Of a stretch of DNA of 64,000 bases, positions 33,179-42,513 are shown one piece after another. Under the pieces are notes generated by a model. The model saw only the letters and a list, made by a program, of their open reading frames with translations. It was not told the DNA's origin and did not search any database. Within the stretch, counting starts at the first letter, position 1. Each line of letters begins with the position of its first letter. The position numbers and the translations under genes are program-made. Source of the stretch: Streptomyces nymphaeiformis (GTDB lineage: Bacteria; Actinomycetota; Actinomycetes; Streptomycetales; Streptomycetaceae). Location: positions 1 through 64,000 of the forward strand of contig NZ_JACHJY010000009.1 of assembly GCF_014203895.1 (NCBI RefSeq), written 5' to 3'.

Positions 33179-34291
33179 ATGAGACTGACCGACATATCGC
33201 TGGACTGGCTGCTTCCGGGCGGCGTGATGGTGGCCGGGGTCCTGACGGCGGTGGCGGTGCTCGCGCGCGGGAAGCGCGCCGGTGACCAGGCCGCGGCCGA
33301 CGACTCCTGGGAACGGAGCGAGGAGCGCCGCAGACGCAAGGAGGCGGTCTACGGATTCGCCTCGTACGGGCTGCTGTTCCTCTGCGCGGCCGTCGCGGCG
33401 GCGCTCTCCTTCCACGGCCTGGTGGGCTTCGGCCGGCAGAACCTCAACCTCGCCGGGGGCTGGGAGTACCTCGTCCCCTTCGGCCTCGACGGCGCCGCCA
33501 TGTTCTGCTCGGTGCTCGCGGTCCGCGAGGCCAGCCACGGCGACGCGGCCCTCGGCTCGCGCCTGCTGGTCTGGCTGTTCGCGGGCGCGGCGGCCTGGTT
33601 CAACTGGGTGCACGCACCGCGCGGCATGGGCCACGACGGCGCTCCGCACTTCTTCGCCGGCATGTCCCTCTCGGCGGCGGTCCTCTTCGACCGGGCGCTG
33701 AAGCAGACCCGCCGGGCGGCGCTGCGCGAGCAGGGCCTGGTGCCCCGTCCGCTGCCGCAGATCCGCATCGTGCGGTGGCTGAGGGCGCCCCGGGAGACCT
33801 TCGCGGCCTGGTCGCTGATGCTCCTGGAGGGCGTACGCACCCTGGACGAGGCGGTCGACGAGGTGCGCGAGGACCGGCGGGAGAAGGAGGAGAACCGGCT
33901 CCGGCGGCGCGACCAGGTCAAGCTGGACCGGGCGAGACTCAAGGCGATCAACCGCCAGCACCGCGCCTTCGGGCTCGGCCGCGGCGGCGGACGCCAGGTC
34001 GAGATGGCGGCGCTCGGCACCTCGGCCGGCGCGGGTGCCGGCTCGGGTGCGGGCGGCGGTTCGGGCTCCGCGTCGGGTGCCGTGCAGGCCGCCGTCGCGG
34101 AGCCCGCCATAGCGGACCCCGGACAGCTGCCGCTTCGACCCCGGCCCTCCCTGCAAGCCGTCAGGGGCGATGAGCCCCGCCCCGGCGAGTCCCGGACGGT
34201 GGACCTCACCGCCGAGGACGACACCCAGGCGCTGCCCCGCCTCGACTCCCTGGAGCGCAAGCTCAAGGATCTGGAGCAGCAGTTCGGCTGA
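33179..34291 (+). CDS. DUF2637 membrane protein
   Basis: 370 aa. Four membrane segments: about 14-30, 58-82 (YGFASYGLLFLCAAVAAALS), 96-115 and 127-146. A basic stretch follows, then a Gly/Ala/Ser-rich linker (residues 280-305) and a C-terminal short coiled coil LDSLERKLKDLEQQFG. DUF2637 proteins occur on Streptomyces chromosomes and on conjugative plasmids, where relatives (Spd proteins) help intramycelial spread. No plasmid transfer genes are nearby, so the role here is unknown. The convergent neighbour is an RsbW-like ATP-binding protein, and a 14-bp hairpin separates them. Confidence 0.85.
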   Translation: MRLTDISLDWLLPGGVMVAGVLTAVAVLARGKRAGDQAAADDSWERSEERRRRKEAVYGFASYGLLFLCAAVAAALSFHGLVGFGRQNLNLAGGWEYLVPFGLDGAAMFCSVLAVREASHGDAALGSRLLVWLFAGAAAWFNWVHAPRGMGHDGAPHFFAGMSLSAAVLFDRALKQTRRAALREQGLVPRPLPQIRIVRWLRAPRETFAAWSLMLLEGVRTLDEAVDEVREDRREKEENRLRRRDQVKLDRARLKAINRQHRAFGLGRGGGRQVEMAALGTSAGAGAGSGAGGGSGSASGAVQAAVAEPAIADPGQLPLRPRPSLQAVRGDEPRPGESRTVDLTAEDDTQALPRLDSLERKLKDLEQQFG

Positions 34292-34312
34292 GCACGGGAA
34301 AAGGACGGAAAC

Positions 34313-34343
34313 CGGCGGGGCCGCCTCTCAGGCGGCCCCGCCG
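34313..34343. terminator. bidirectional hairpin terminator
   Basis: A perfect 14-bp stem cggcggggccgcct / aggcggccccgccg with a ctc loop lies between convergent genes. Its right arm includes the stop codon and last codons of the leftward ATP-binding gene. Confidence 0.8.
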
Positions 34344-34741
34344 TTCAGTTCGAACCACACCACCTTGCCCAGTGCGTGGTCCTCGACCCCCCAGGAGTCG
34401 GCGAGTGCCTGGACGAGGACGAGTCCCCGGCCGTGCGTACCGTCGTCGGCGGGCGGTACGTCCGGCTGCTTCAGCCCCGGAACGAAGTCGCGGACCTCGA
34501 CCCTCAACTGCTCGGGGACGACCGTGGCGGTCACGACGGCCCCGTGCTCGGTGTGGACCAGGGCATTGGTCACCAGTTCGCTGGTGAGCAGCTCGGCCAC
34601 GTCGGAGGCGCCCGGTCCGCCCCACTTCCGCAGCAGTTCACGCAGGGCATGTCGCACCTCCGGCACCGCGGTGAGATCGGCGCATCCCACCTTTCTGAGC
34701 AGTTGAGTCGGCTGTCGTGCCTCCCCGGCCATATCCCCCAC
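34328..34741 (-). CDS. RsbW-like ATP-binding protein (HATPase_c_2)
   Basis: 137 aa, GTG start at 34741; ATG 34732 is an alternative. It is a single GHKL domain with N box ELVTNALVHTEHG and G box THGRGLVLVQALADSWG. This is the anti-sigma-factor serine-kinase fold that is amplified in Streptomyces; members bind sigma factors or phosphorylate STAS-domain antagonists. No sigma factor or STAS gene is adjacent. The C-terminal WFEL is typical. Partner unknown. Confidence 0.9.
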   Translation of the reverse strand: MGDMAGEARQPTQLLRKVGCADLTAVPEVRHALRELLRKWGGPGASDVAELLTSELVTNALVHTEHGAVVTATVVPEQLRVEVRDFVPGLKQPDVPPADDGTHGRGLVLVQALADSWGVEDHALGKVVWFELNGGAA

Positions 34742-34829
34742 CCACGGTCGCGTCGAACAGGCTCACGGGGATGCATGCCCCGCATCACCGTCCGCATTCA
34801 TGAGGCGGGACTTTCCGGACACTCCCCCG

Positions 34830-36572
34830 TCAGGGCCTCGGCACGTTGCGGAGGTTGGAGCGGGCCATCTGGAGCATGCGACCGACTCCGCCGTCCAGGA
34901 CGATCTTGCTGGCGGAGAGCGCGAACCCCGTCACCATCTCGGCGCTGATCTTCGGCGGGATGGAGAGCGCGTTCGGATCGGTGACGACGTCGACCAGGGC
35001 CGGGCCCTTGTGCTTGAAGGCGTCCTTGAGCGCGCCGGCGAGCTGTCTGGGCTTCTCGACGCGGACGCCGTAGGCCCCGGCGGCGCGGGCGATGGCGGCG
35101 AAGTCCGGGTTCTTGTTCGTCGTGCCGTACGAGGGGAGCCCGGCGACCAGCATCTCCAGCTCGACCATGCCGAGGGAGGAGTTGTCGAAGAGGACGACCT
35201 TCACCGGCAGGTCGTACTGGACGAGGGTCAGGAAGTCGCCCATCAGCATCGAGAAGCCGCCGTCGCCGGAGAGCGAGACGACCTGGCGGTTCCGGTCCGT
35301 GAACTGGGCGCCGATCGCCTGCGGCAGGGCGTTGGCCATGGAGCCGTGGCTGAACGAGCCGATGATCCGCCGCCGCCCGTTGGGCGAGAGGTAGCGGGCC
35401 GCCCAGACGTTGCACATACCGGTGTCGACCGTGAAGACCGCATCGTCGTCGGCGAGGTCGTCGATGACGGCGGCGACGTACTCGGGGTGGATCGGGACGT
35501 GCTTCTCGACCTTGCGGGTGTAGGCCTTGACGACGCCCTCCAGCGCGTCGGCGTGCTTCTTCAGCATCTTGTCGAGGAAGCGGCGGTCGGTCTTGGCGCG
35601 GACCCGGGGGATCACACAGCGCAGGGTCTCGCGGACGTCCCCCCAGACGGCCAGGTCGAGCCGGGAGCGGCGGCCGAGGTGCTCGGGCCGGACGTCCACC
35701 TGCACGATCGTGACGTCGTCGGGCAGGAAGGCGTTGTACGGGAAGTCGGTGCCGAGCAGGATCAGCAGGTCGCACTCGTGGGTGGCCTCGTAGGCGGCGC
35801 CGTATCCGAGCAGACCGCTCATCCCGACGTCGTACGGATTGTCGTACTGGATCCATTCCTTGCCGCGCAGGGCGTGGCCGACCGGCGACTTGATCCGCTC
35901 GGCGAACTGCATCACCTCGGCGTGCGCCCCCGCCGTGCCGCTGCCGCAGAAGAGCGTCACCCGGTCGGCGGCGTCGATCATCCGCACGAGGGCGTCGATC
36001 TCGGCGTCCCCCGGGCGGACGGTGGGCCGGGTGGTGACGAGCGCGGTCTCCGCGGTCTTCTCCGGGGCGGGCTGGGAGGCGATGTCGCCGGGCAGCGAGA
36101 CGACGCTGACGCCGCCGCGGCCGACGGCGTGCTGGATCGCCGTGTTCAGCAGCCGGGGCATCTGCTTCGGGTTGGAGATGAGCTCGCTGTAGTGGCTGCA
36201 CTCGCGGAACAGCTGGTCGGGGTGGGTCTCCTGGAAGTAGGAGAGCCCGATCTCGCTGGACGGGATGTGCGAGGCGAGCGCGAGGACCGGGGCCATGGAA
36301 CGGTGGGCGTCGTACAGGCCGTTGATGAGGTGGAGGTTGCCGGGCCCGCAGGAGCCGGCGCAGGCGGCGAGGGCGCCGGTGACCTGGGCCTCGGCGCCCG
36401 CGGCGAACGCGGCGGTCTCCTCGTGCCGCACCTGGATCCAGTCGATCGCCGGGGTACGGCGGATCGCGTCGACCACCGGGTTCAGGCTGTCGCCGACCAC
36501 TCCGTACAGGCGCCGGACGCCCGCGCGGACGAGGATGTCGACGAACTGCTCCGCAACGTTCTGTTTGGCCAT
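34830..36572 (-). CDS. poxB: pyruvate dehydrogenase (quinone)/pyruvate oxidase, thiamine-diphosphate dependent
   Basis: 580 aa, the PoxB length. The pyrimidine domain carries the active Glu in RHEETAAFAAGAEAQ; the central FAD-binding domain lies at about 190-330. The PP domain has the thiamine-diphosphate motif SGDGGFSMLMGDFLTL, ending in FDNSSLG. The C-terminus SNLRNVPRP resembles the membrane-recruiting tail of PoxB. It would decarboxylate pyruvate to acetate and CO2, reducing the quinone pool at the membrane. Acetolactate synthase is the other reading, but lack of its regulatory partner and the C-terminal tail favour PoxB. Confidence 0.88.
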   Translation of the reverse strand: MAKQNVAEQFVDILVRAGVRRLYGVVGDSLNPVVDAIRRTPAIDWIQVRHEETAAFAAGAEAQVTGALAACAGSCGPGNLHLINGLYDAHRSMAPVLALASHIPSSEIGLSYFQETHPDQLFRECSHYSELISNPKQMPRLLNTAIQHAVGRGGVSVVSLPGDIASQPAPEKTAETALVTTRPTVRPGDAEIDALVRMIDAADRVTLFCGSGTAGAHAEVMQFAERIKSPVGHALRGKEWIQYDNPYDVGMSGLLGYGAAYEATHECDLLILLGTDFPYNAFLPDDVTIVQVDVRPEHLGRRSRLDLAVWGDVRETLRCVIPRVRAKTDRRFLDKMLKKHADALEGVVKAYTRKVEKHVPIHPEYVAAVIDDLADDDAVFTVDTGMCNVWAARYLSPNGRRRIIGSFSHGSMANALPQAIGAQFTDRNRQVVSLSGDGGFSMLMGDFLTLVQYDLPVKVVLFDNSSLGMVELEMLVAGLPSYGTTNKNPDFAAIARAAGAYGVRVEKPRQLAGALKDAFKHKGPALVDVVTDPNALSIPPKISAEMVTGFALSASKIVLDGGVGRMLQMARSNLRNVPRP

Positions 36573-36599
36573 GGCTCCATCAACACACGGCCCGGAGGG

Positions 36600-38387
36600 T
36601 TACGCCTCCCAGACGGCCACCCCCGTACGGTCGTCGGCGTAACCTGTCACCCTCAGCTGGGTGTCGGCGAGGAAGGCGGCGAGGCCGGGCGGCTCGGCGT
36701 CGGCCCAGCGGGCGGCGAGCTCGTGGGCGAGGGCCGGTTCGCCGCGCATCGGGTCGGCGAGGCCGGGCGAGGCGAGGAGCAGGGTGTCGCCGGCGCGGGC
36801 CACGGAGGCGCGGAACCGGAACGGCTCGGCGGGCGGCGGCACGGGGTCCTCGACGAGCGGTGGCGCGGTGGTGATGCCGAGGTCCATGGTGAGCCGGTCC
36901 TCCTCGGCGGGTGGTGAACCGAAGCCGACGACGGGGGCGCCGGTGACGGCGGCCGGTTCGGGCAGGAGCGGTTCGAGGTCCTGCCAGGAGCCGTCGCGGA
37001 GCCGGAAGAGTCCTCCGCCGCCGATGCCGAAGAAGACCCGGGTGCGGCACTCGGGGTCGGCGGGGACCAGGAGGCAGCGGAGGGTCGCGCTGTACTCGTC
37101 GGGTGCGACGCCGCGCTCGGCGGCGCGGGCCCGCAGCTTGCCGTACGTCCGGTCGGTGAGCCGGTGCAGTCCGGACTTGAGGTCGCCGCGGCGGCCGGAC
37201 CTGATGTCCTCGGAGAGCCGGGCGTGGCTGCGGCCGACGGCCTCGGCGATCCAGTGGCAGGCGTCGGCGGCGGCGAGATGGGCGTCCTCGGCGGCGCGGG
37301 AACCGGCGGCGACGGCGACGAGGACGAGCGCGGTGTCGTCGTGCCCGAACCGGGCGGTGAGCAGGGCGTCGCGGCGGGGCTCGCCCCGGTAGCGGGCGGA
37401 GTCACCCCGTACGGAGGCGGCCCGCAGCGTGCAGGTCCCGTACCGGGCCCCGTCGAGCACGGTGTCGGCGACGAGCTCCCCGAGCTCCCCGGGCCGCGCG
37501 ACGGGCAACGCGGTGGGCTCGGCCTCGTAGGTGGGCGGCCGACTCCCGACGAACCCGGTCCGAGGCCGTGGCACGGGCACGGGTACCTGGACGGTGAGGT
37601 CGGGGTCGGGAGCCGGCTCCTCGGGCGAGGGCACGTGAACGGTGGGCGTCTCGACGGGGGCCGGCGGAGCCGCCGGGGGCGGGGCCGCAAAGGTCCGCGG
37701 CCCGGCCCCCACAGGCGCCTCCCAGGGCGCGGCCCCGGCCGGCGCCGACCGGGCGGCGGGGGGCGCGGGCGGCGTCGGGGGCGCGGGAGCCGGAGACGCG
37801 GGCGGCGCGGGCACTACGGACGGCGCGGGCGGCGCGGAGGCTGCGGGCGGCGTAGGGGGCGCCGGTGGCTCAGGCCGCGTGGTGGCCGCAGGGACCACGG
37901 GCGGCGCGGACGGCGCGCTCGGCGCGGAAGCGACAGGCGGCACGGGGGCCACGGGTGGCGCCGGGGCTGCCGGAGGCGTGGGGGCCGCAGGCGGCACGGG
38001 CAGCGCCGAGGCCGCAGGCGGCACGGGCGGCGCCGAGGCCGCAGGCGGCACGGGCGGCGCCGAGGCCGCAGGCGGCACGGGCGGCGCCGAGGCCACCGGT
38101 GGCGCGCTCGGCGCGGCGGCAGGCGGCGTGGCAGCCTGCGGCGGCGCCGGGGGCTCGGGCGGTGTCGGTCGCGGCGCCGGAGGCGGGCTCTGGGGTGGCG
38201 GTACCGTCGACGGGGGCGGTGGTGCGGACGGCAGGTCCGGGGGCGGGGGCGGCGGATCGCCCTGGCGCGGTGCGCGTGGTGTCGTGGCGAAGTGGTCGTC
38301 GAGCGTGTCACCCGAGACCGTCGGGGCCGTGTCCGGCGCCGACTCGTCGTAGAGCTTGTCCCACCAGTTGTCCCCCTGCTGAGTCAT
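36600..38387 (-). CDS. PP2C-like protein with proline-rich N-terminal region
   Basis: 595 aa from ATG 38387 (MTQQGDNWWDKLYDESAPDT); a GTG 15 bases earlier is possible. Residues about 30-280 are a Pro/Ala-rich low-complexity region. Residues about 320-590 form a PP2C-type domain: ASVRGDSARYRGEPRRDALL, then an Ala-rich helix and YSATLRCLLVPADPECR. Some of the aspartates that bind metal in active PP2C are not obvious, so it may be regulatory. Homologues sit beside serine/threonine kinases and vWA proteins, but none is here. DNA for the linker includes a 27-bp tandem repeat. Confidence 0.78.
   Translation of the reverse strand: MTQQGDNWWDKLYDESAPDTAPTVSGDTLDDHFATTPRAPRQGDPPPPPPDLPSAPPPPSTVPPPQSPPPAPRPTPPEPPAPPQAATPPAAAPSAPPVASAPPVPPAASAPPVPPAASAPPVPPAASALPVPPAAPTPPAAPAPPVAPVPPVASAPSAPSAPPVVPAATTRPEPPAPPTPPAASAPPAPSVVPAPPASPAPAPPTPPAPPAARSAPAGAAPWEAPVGAGPRTFAAPPPAAPPAPVETPTVHVPSPEEPAPDPDLTVQVPVPVPRPRTGFVGSRPPTYEAEPTALPVARPGELGELVADTVLDGARYGTCTLRAASVRGDSARYRGEPRRDALLTARFGHDDTALVLVAVAAGSRAAEDAHLAAADACHWIAEAVGRSHARLSEDIRSGRRGDLKSGLHRLTDRTYGKLRARAAERGVAPDEYSATLRCLLVPADPECRTRVFFGIGGGGLFRLRDGSWQDLEPLLPEPAAVTGAPVVGFGSPPAEEDRLTMDLGITTAPPLVEDPVPPPAEPFRFRASVARAGDTLLLASPGLADPMRGEPALAHELAARWADAEPPGLAAFLADTQLRVTGYADDRTGVAVWEA
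38005..38085. repeat. three perfect 27-bp tandem repeats in the PP2C-like gene
   Basis: Units 38005-38031, 38032-38058 and 38059-38085 are identical, and partial copies flank them on both sides. Nine codons per unit encode a repeated PPVPPAASA in the linker on the minus strand. Confidence 0.93.
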
Positions 38388-38455
38388 GCCCTTATTGTCC
38401 ACCGCTCACGGCCTGTGAAAACGGGACACCAGGAAAACCGTTGCTGCAAATGGGT

Positions 38456-38503
38456 GGTCCGCCGGGCGACCCCACCCCCCACGGGAAGGACGCCCGGCGG
38501 ACC
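38456..38503 (-). terminator. hairpin terminator after the subtilase gene
   Basis: A perfect 13-bp stem ggtccgccgggcg / cgcccggcggacc (38456-38468 with 38491-38503) spans a 22-base loop, beginning 8 bases after the stop of the leftward protease gene. Confidence 0.7.
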
Positions 38504-38510
38504 GGCGTGA

Positions 38511-41500
38511 TCAGCGCACGTCGTAAGCGCGGACCACGGTCTGGGTGACGGAGTTGCCGTTGGCGTCCGTCAGTTCGGTCTTCAGGGTGACCTGCTTGCC
38601 GGTCGCGCCCGCGTGGTTCACGGTCGCGGTCCAGCCGTCGCCCTGCTGGGAGACCCGCGCTTCGGTCCAGGTCGTACCCCCGTCGTAGGAGTACGAGAGC
38701 TTCGCCGAGGTGAGCGCCGCGGGGGTGTAGCCCGCGTGACCCGTCGCGGTGAGGCCGATGTGCTGGCCGTCGGTCGCGGCGAGGGTCTTGAGTCCGTCCT
38801 CCGGAAGGTCGTACCGGGGGAAGAGAATCGGGATGCCCTGAGAATAGACGCTCTCATCGGGCTTGGAGGTGAATTTCCACACCGAGTTGACGGAGGTGGA
38901 GCGCGCCCAGACCCGGCTGCCGATCTTCATGGTGTTCTGTTCGAGCGTGTACGTCCCGGCTTCGGCCGGTACCTCGAAGACGCCGAACGGCCAGCCGCTG
39001 CTGCCGAGGACCTCACCGTCACGGCTGAGGCTGATGTTGCCGATGTCGCCGAAGGAACCAGCCACGGCGTAGTGGCTCCTGTCGCCCCACATGGCGTTGG
39101 CGAAGCCGATCAGGTTGCCTTGCCGCTCGGCGACGAGGACCGGCTTCCCTGCGTCGTCACGCGGGGCGGTGGGGGCGAGGACGCCGTCGTACCAGTTCTC
39201 GGTGCGCCGCTCGCCGGGCGTGAACGCGTGCGGGGTGCCGACCATGATCTCGCCGAAGGGGAAGCTGCTCCCGGTCATCGGCTCCCACACCGTCTCCCCG
39301 GCCGAGTAGTACTCGGTGCGGGTGCCGGGCGCGGGGACCGCCTCCAGGGAGCCGAAGCCGACGCGGACGCCGTCGGGGCGGCGGGCGGCCGGGAAGTCGA
39401 CGAAGTCGGTGGCGATGCCGGCCGAGCCGTAGGTGGAGTCCGTCCGGCCGAGCTGGGCGTCGTGGACCCGGTAGGCCCGGTCGTCGCGGATGGCGCCCGT
39501 CTCGGGGAAGGCGAGGTTGTAGAGGTACGGGCTCTTCGCGGTGGCGTTCCAGGCGAGGGTGACCTCGCCGGCCGCCAGCTTGCCGAGGAGCGCGGTCGCC
39601 TCCGTGGACGGGACCGAGAGGACGGGCAGACCGTTGCCGGAGAAGCCGCCCGCCGGGTACCAGCGGCCGGGGGCCGAGCGGTACGTGACGACGGCGACGG
39701 CGCCGGCGGTCTTGGCGTTCCGGGCGAGGGTGCTCACGGCGGTGGAGTCGTCCGGGAGGCGGACGAGGGCGATGCGGCCCTGGGCCCCGGCGGCCTTGAG
39801 CTCGGCGGGCGTGCCCGTACCGGCGTCGACGAGGCCGGCGGAGCCGGTGCCGTCGAGGTTGTCGGAGCCGAGGGAGCCGGTGAGGGGGTGGAGGGTCAGG
39901 CCGTCGCCGGTGCGCAGCGAGGTGATCTGCGGGGCGGCGGCGCGCCAGTAGCTGCCGAACTCGAAGTCGCCCTCGTCGGCGGTGTCTTCGACCGAGGCGT
40001 AGTAGCCGCGGATGGTGCGCGGGCCGGAGGCGGTTCCGGCGTGCAGCCAGAAGTCGTCCCAGGAGCGGGCGAACGCGAGGGTGGCGCCGCGGAGTTCGGT
40101 GGTCTGGTCGGCCTTCACGGACAGCCGGTGGGCCTTGCGGGCGTCGAGGACGACCGTGGTGTCCTTCTTCAGTTCGACCTGCGGGCGGCCGAGGTAGCTG
40201 AGCGAGTCGTTCAGCGTGGCGCCCTCGCCCGCGTCGGGCGTGGTGACGAAGGAGGAGAGGAAGTAGCTGCCGGGGCGCAGGCGGTAGACCTGGTCGGCGG
40301 CCCCTTCGTTGAAGCGGCGCTCGCCGCCGGCGGTGTCGGTGCCGATGACGTCGAGGGAGGAGGCGCCGGAGGCGGGCTTGCCCTGACGGTCGATCAGCTT
40401 GACGCGCAGGGTGACGGTCTCGGGCTCCACGTACAGCGAGAACGGGGTGGAGACGTGGATGCCGCCCTGGCCGGTGGCGACGACGCGGCCGGTGACGTCG
40501 CCGTACTGGGCGCGCTCCAGGCGGGCGTCGGGGTCGAGGGCGAGCGGGACCCGGACGGTGGCGCCTGCGGGGACGGTGACGGTGCGCTCGCCGAGGCGGG
40601 CGACCGGGGACTTGACGGCGGAGCCGTCGTTGCCGGTGACCTTCTCGACGGCGAGGTCGAGGGTGACGGGCGCGTCGGAGGTGTTGGTGTACGGCACGGA
40701 GACCGTGGTGCGGTCGGTCTTGTCCTGCGGCCAGCTGAAGGTGCCGCCCTGGACGGCGGGGGTGCTCAGGACCGTCTGGTCGATGGCGGCCTTGACGTCG
40801 AGGCGGCCGCCGCCGACCTCGCGGACGTCGCCGGGGACGGAGCTGTCGGCGGAGGCGACGAGCGCGGACTTGATCTGCTGGGCGGTCCAGTCGGGGTGGC
40901 GCTGCTTGACGATGGCGGCGGCGCCCGCGACGTGCGGGGTGGCCATCGACGTACCGGACATGGACTGGTAGGCGTACACGCCCCGGCCGCCGGCCGCGGC
41001 GGCGGAGATGCCGACGCCGGGCGCGGCTATCTCGGGCTTGAGGGTGTGGTTCACGATCGTCGGGCCGCGGCTGGAGAACCAGGCGGTGGAGTCGTCGCGG
41101 TCGGTGGCGCCGACGGTGAGCACGCTGGGCGCGCAGCCGGGCGAGGAGACCGTGTTGTGCGACGGGCCCGAGTTTCCGGCGGCGATGACGAACAACGTGC
41201 CCTTGTTCCGGGCGAGTTCCTCGGCCGCGGCGCTCATCGGGTCGGTGCAGTCGGTGGGGACGGAGCTGCCGAGGCTCATGGAGACGACGTCGGCGCCCTG
41301 CGCGACGGCCCACTCCATGCCGGCGATGATCCAGGAGGCGGCGCCGGAGCCGGAGTCGTTGAGGACCTTGCCGTTGAGGAGGTCCGCGCCGGGAGCGACA
41401 CCCTTCTTCTTCCCGTCGCTCGCGGCGCCGGAGCCGCCGACGGTGGAGATGGTGTGGGTGCCGTGGCCCTGGTGGTCGCCGGTGGTGTCGGAGTCGGTGA

Positions 41501-42281
41501 AGTTCTCCGAGGCGACGATGCGGCCCTTGAGGTCGGGGTGCTCGGCGTCGGCGCCGGTGTCGAGGACGGCGACCTTGGTGCCCTTGCCGTCGTAGCCGGC
41601 GGCCCAGGCCTCGGGGGCGTGGATCTGCTTCGTCGACCGCTCCAGGGTGGCCGAGACCTTGCGGTCGAGCCAGAGCTTCTTCAGGCCGGAGGAGGCGGAG
41701 CGGGCGGCCGGGGCGCTGACCTCCGACCAGAAGGTGGCGGCCTGCTTCTTCTCCGCCTTGAGGGCGACGCCGTCGACGGCCTTGAGGACCTGCCCGCGCT
41801 TCGCGCCGCGCGGGGCGGCGGGGACGGAGCGGGCGACGTCGGAGCCGTAGACGGCGATGAGGGGCAGCGTGGTGGTGGCGGAGTCGTCGTAGCCCTGGCG
41901 GATCAGGCCGGTGACGTTGAAGAGTTCCTCGTCGACGCGTCCGGCGGCGAGCGCGGCGGTGGCGCCCTCGGGGTAGACGTAGAGGTCCTGGCCGGAGCGG
42001 CGGGTCTGGACCAGCGGGACGGTCCCGTCCTCGCCGGGCAGGGCCGTGGCCGCCGGGTTCCCCTCGGCGTCCCGGGTGACCAGGACGCGGTCGCCGGTGA
42101 CCAGGGTCACCGTGGCGCTCTTCGTGCCGTGGCCGGCGCGGGCCGAGGCCTCGCTGCCGACCAGCGGTCGCTCGGCGGTCGTGTCGTCCTGCGGCTCTTC
42201 GGCCATGGACGGCGCGACCGCGGTGACAGCCAGGACGACGGCGGTCGCCGCTCCCAGGGCCGTACGCGAAAACGGACGCAT
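38511..42281 (-). CDS. secreted S8 family (subtilisin-like) serine protease with PA domain
   Basis: 1256 aa from ATG 42281, preceded by ggggagag. Signal peptide 1-27; propeptide region to about 215. The catalytic triad is Asp241 (VAVLDTGAD), His273 (GHGTHT) and Ser445 (SGTSMATPHVAG), with oxyanion Asn370 (AAGNSG). A PA-like inserted domain and beta-sandwich domains make up the C-terminal 700 residues (GRIALVRLPDDSTAVSTLA near residue 815). It is an extracellular protease of the large actinobacterial type. A LuxR-type regulator gene is divergent across 232 bases and may control it. An antisense frame of similar length is a codon-bias shadow. Confidence 0.93.
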   Translation of the reverse strand: MRPFSRTALGAATAVVLAVTAVAPSMAEEPQDDTTAERPLVGSEASARAGHGTKSATVTLVTGDRVLVTRDAEGNPAATALPGEDGTVPLVQTRRSGQDLYVYPEGATAALAAGRVDEELFNVTGLIRQGYDDSATTTLPLIAVYGSDVARSVPAAPRGAKRGQVLKAVDGVALKAEKKQAATFWSEVSAPAARSASSGLKKLWLDRKVSATLERSTKQIHAPEAWAAGYDGKGTKVAVLDTGADAEHPDLKGRIVASENFTDSDTTGDHQGHGTHTISTVGGSGAASDGKKKGVAPGADLLNGKVLNDSGSGAASWIIAGMEWAVAQGADVVSMSLGSSVPTDCTDPMSAAAEELARNKGTLFVIAAGNSGPSHNTVSSPGCAPSVLTVGATDRDDSTAWFSSRGPTIVNHTLKPEIAAPGVGISAAAAGGRGVYAYQSMSGTSMATPHVAGAAAIVKQRHPDWTAQQIKSALVASADSSVPGDVREVGGGRLDVKAAIDQTVLSTPAVQGGTFSWPQDKTDRTTVSVPYTNTSDAPVTLDLAVEKVTGNDGSAVKSPVARLGERTVTVPAGATVRVPLALDPDARLERAQYGDVTGRVVATGQGGIHVSTPFSLYVEPETVTLRVKLIDRQGKPASGASSLDVIGTDTAGGERRFNEGAADQVYRLRPGSYFLSSFVTTPDAGEGATLNDSLSYLGRPQVELKKDTTVVLDARKAHRLSVKADQTTELRGATLAFARSWDDFWLHAGTASGPRTIRGYYASVEDTADEGDFEFGSYWRAAAPQITSLRTGDGLTLHPLTGSLGSDNLDGTGSAGLVDAGTGTPAELKAAGAQGRIALVRLPDDSTAVSTLARNAKTAGAVAVVTYRSAPGRWYPAGGFSGNGLPVLSVPSTEATALLGKLAAGEVTLAWNATAKSPYLYNLAFPETGAIRDDRAYRVHDAQLGRTDSTYGSAGIATDFVDFPAARRPDGVRVGFGSLEAVPAPGTRTEYYSAGETVWEPMTGSSFPFGEIMVGTPHAFTPGERRTENWYDGVLAPTAPRDDAGKPVLVAERQGNLIGFANAMWGDRSHYAVAGSFGDIGNISLSRDGEVLGSSGWPFGVFEVPAEAGTYTLEQNTMKIGSRVWARSTSVNSVWKFTSKPDESVYSQGIPILFPRYDLPEDGLKTLAATDGQHIGLTATGHAGYTPAALTSAKLSYSYDGGTTWTEARVSQQGDGWTATVNHAGATGKQVTLKTELTDANGNSVTQTVVRAYDVR

Positions 42282-42513
42282 CGCTCTCCCCATCTGAATC
42301 CGGAAAAAGGGCATAAGTCACCCCTCGCCGGAGGCTGTTGGTGCTGCGGTGGCGCCACATTGGCAGAGGTGAGGGCGGTACAGGGATGATGGGAGAGGCG
42401 GGAATACGCCGTGGCCGTTTCCCGCCAGGTCACCAACGGAACGAAAGCCTCCGGCGAACGTCCCCGGAAGATCCGGGGCGCCCGCCGGAGGTACGGCGAG
42501 GGGTGGGGCAGTC

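Noticed and set aside
33179..34291. DUF2637 gene considered as evidence of an integrated conjugative plasmid
   Set aside because: No integrase, tra, rep or att repeat was seen in the window; chromosomal DUF2637 genes are common in Streptomyces.
34830..36572. Pyruvate oxidase gene considered as acetolactate synthase
   Set aside because: No small regulatory subunit gene follows, and the C-terminal tail and length fit PoxB-type enzymes better.
38005..38085. 27-bp repeats considered as a CRISPR array
   Set aside because: Units are directly adjacent without spacers and encode a Pro/Ala linker in frame; no cas genes are nearby.
38613..42389. Open frame of 1258 codons on the + strand opposite the subtilase gene
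   Set aside because: Its product is a Gly/Asp/Val/Arg-rich string without domains, the typical antisense shadow of a high-GC gene. The minus strand has a full catalytic triad and signal peptide.
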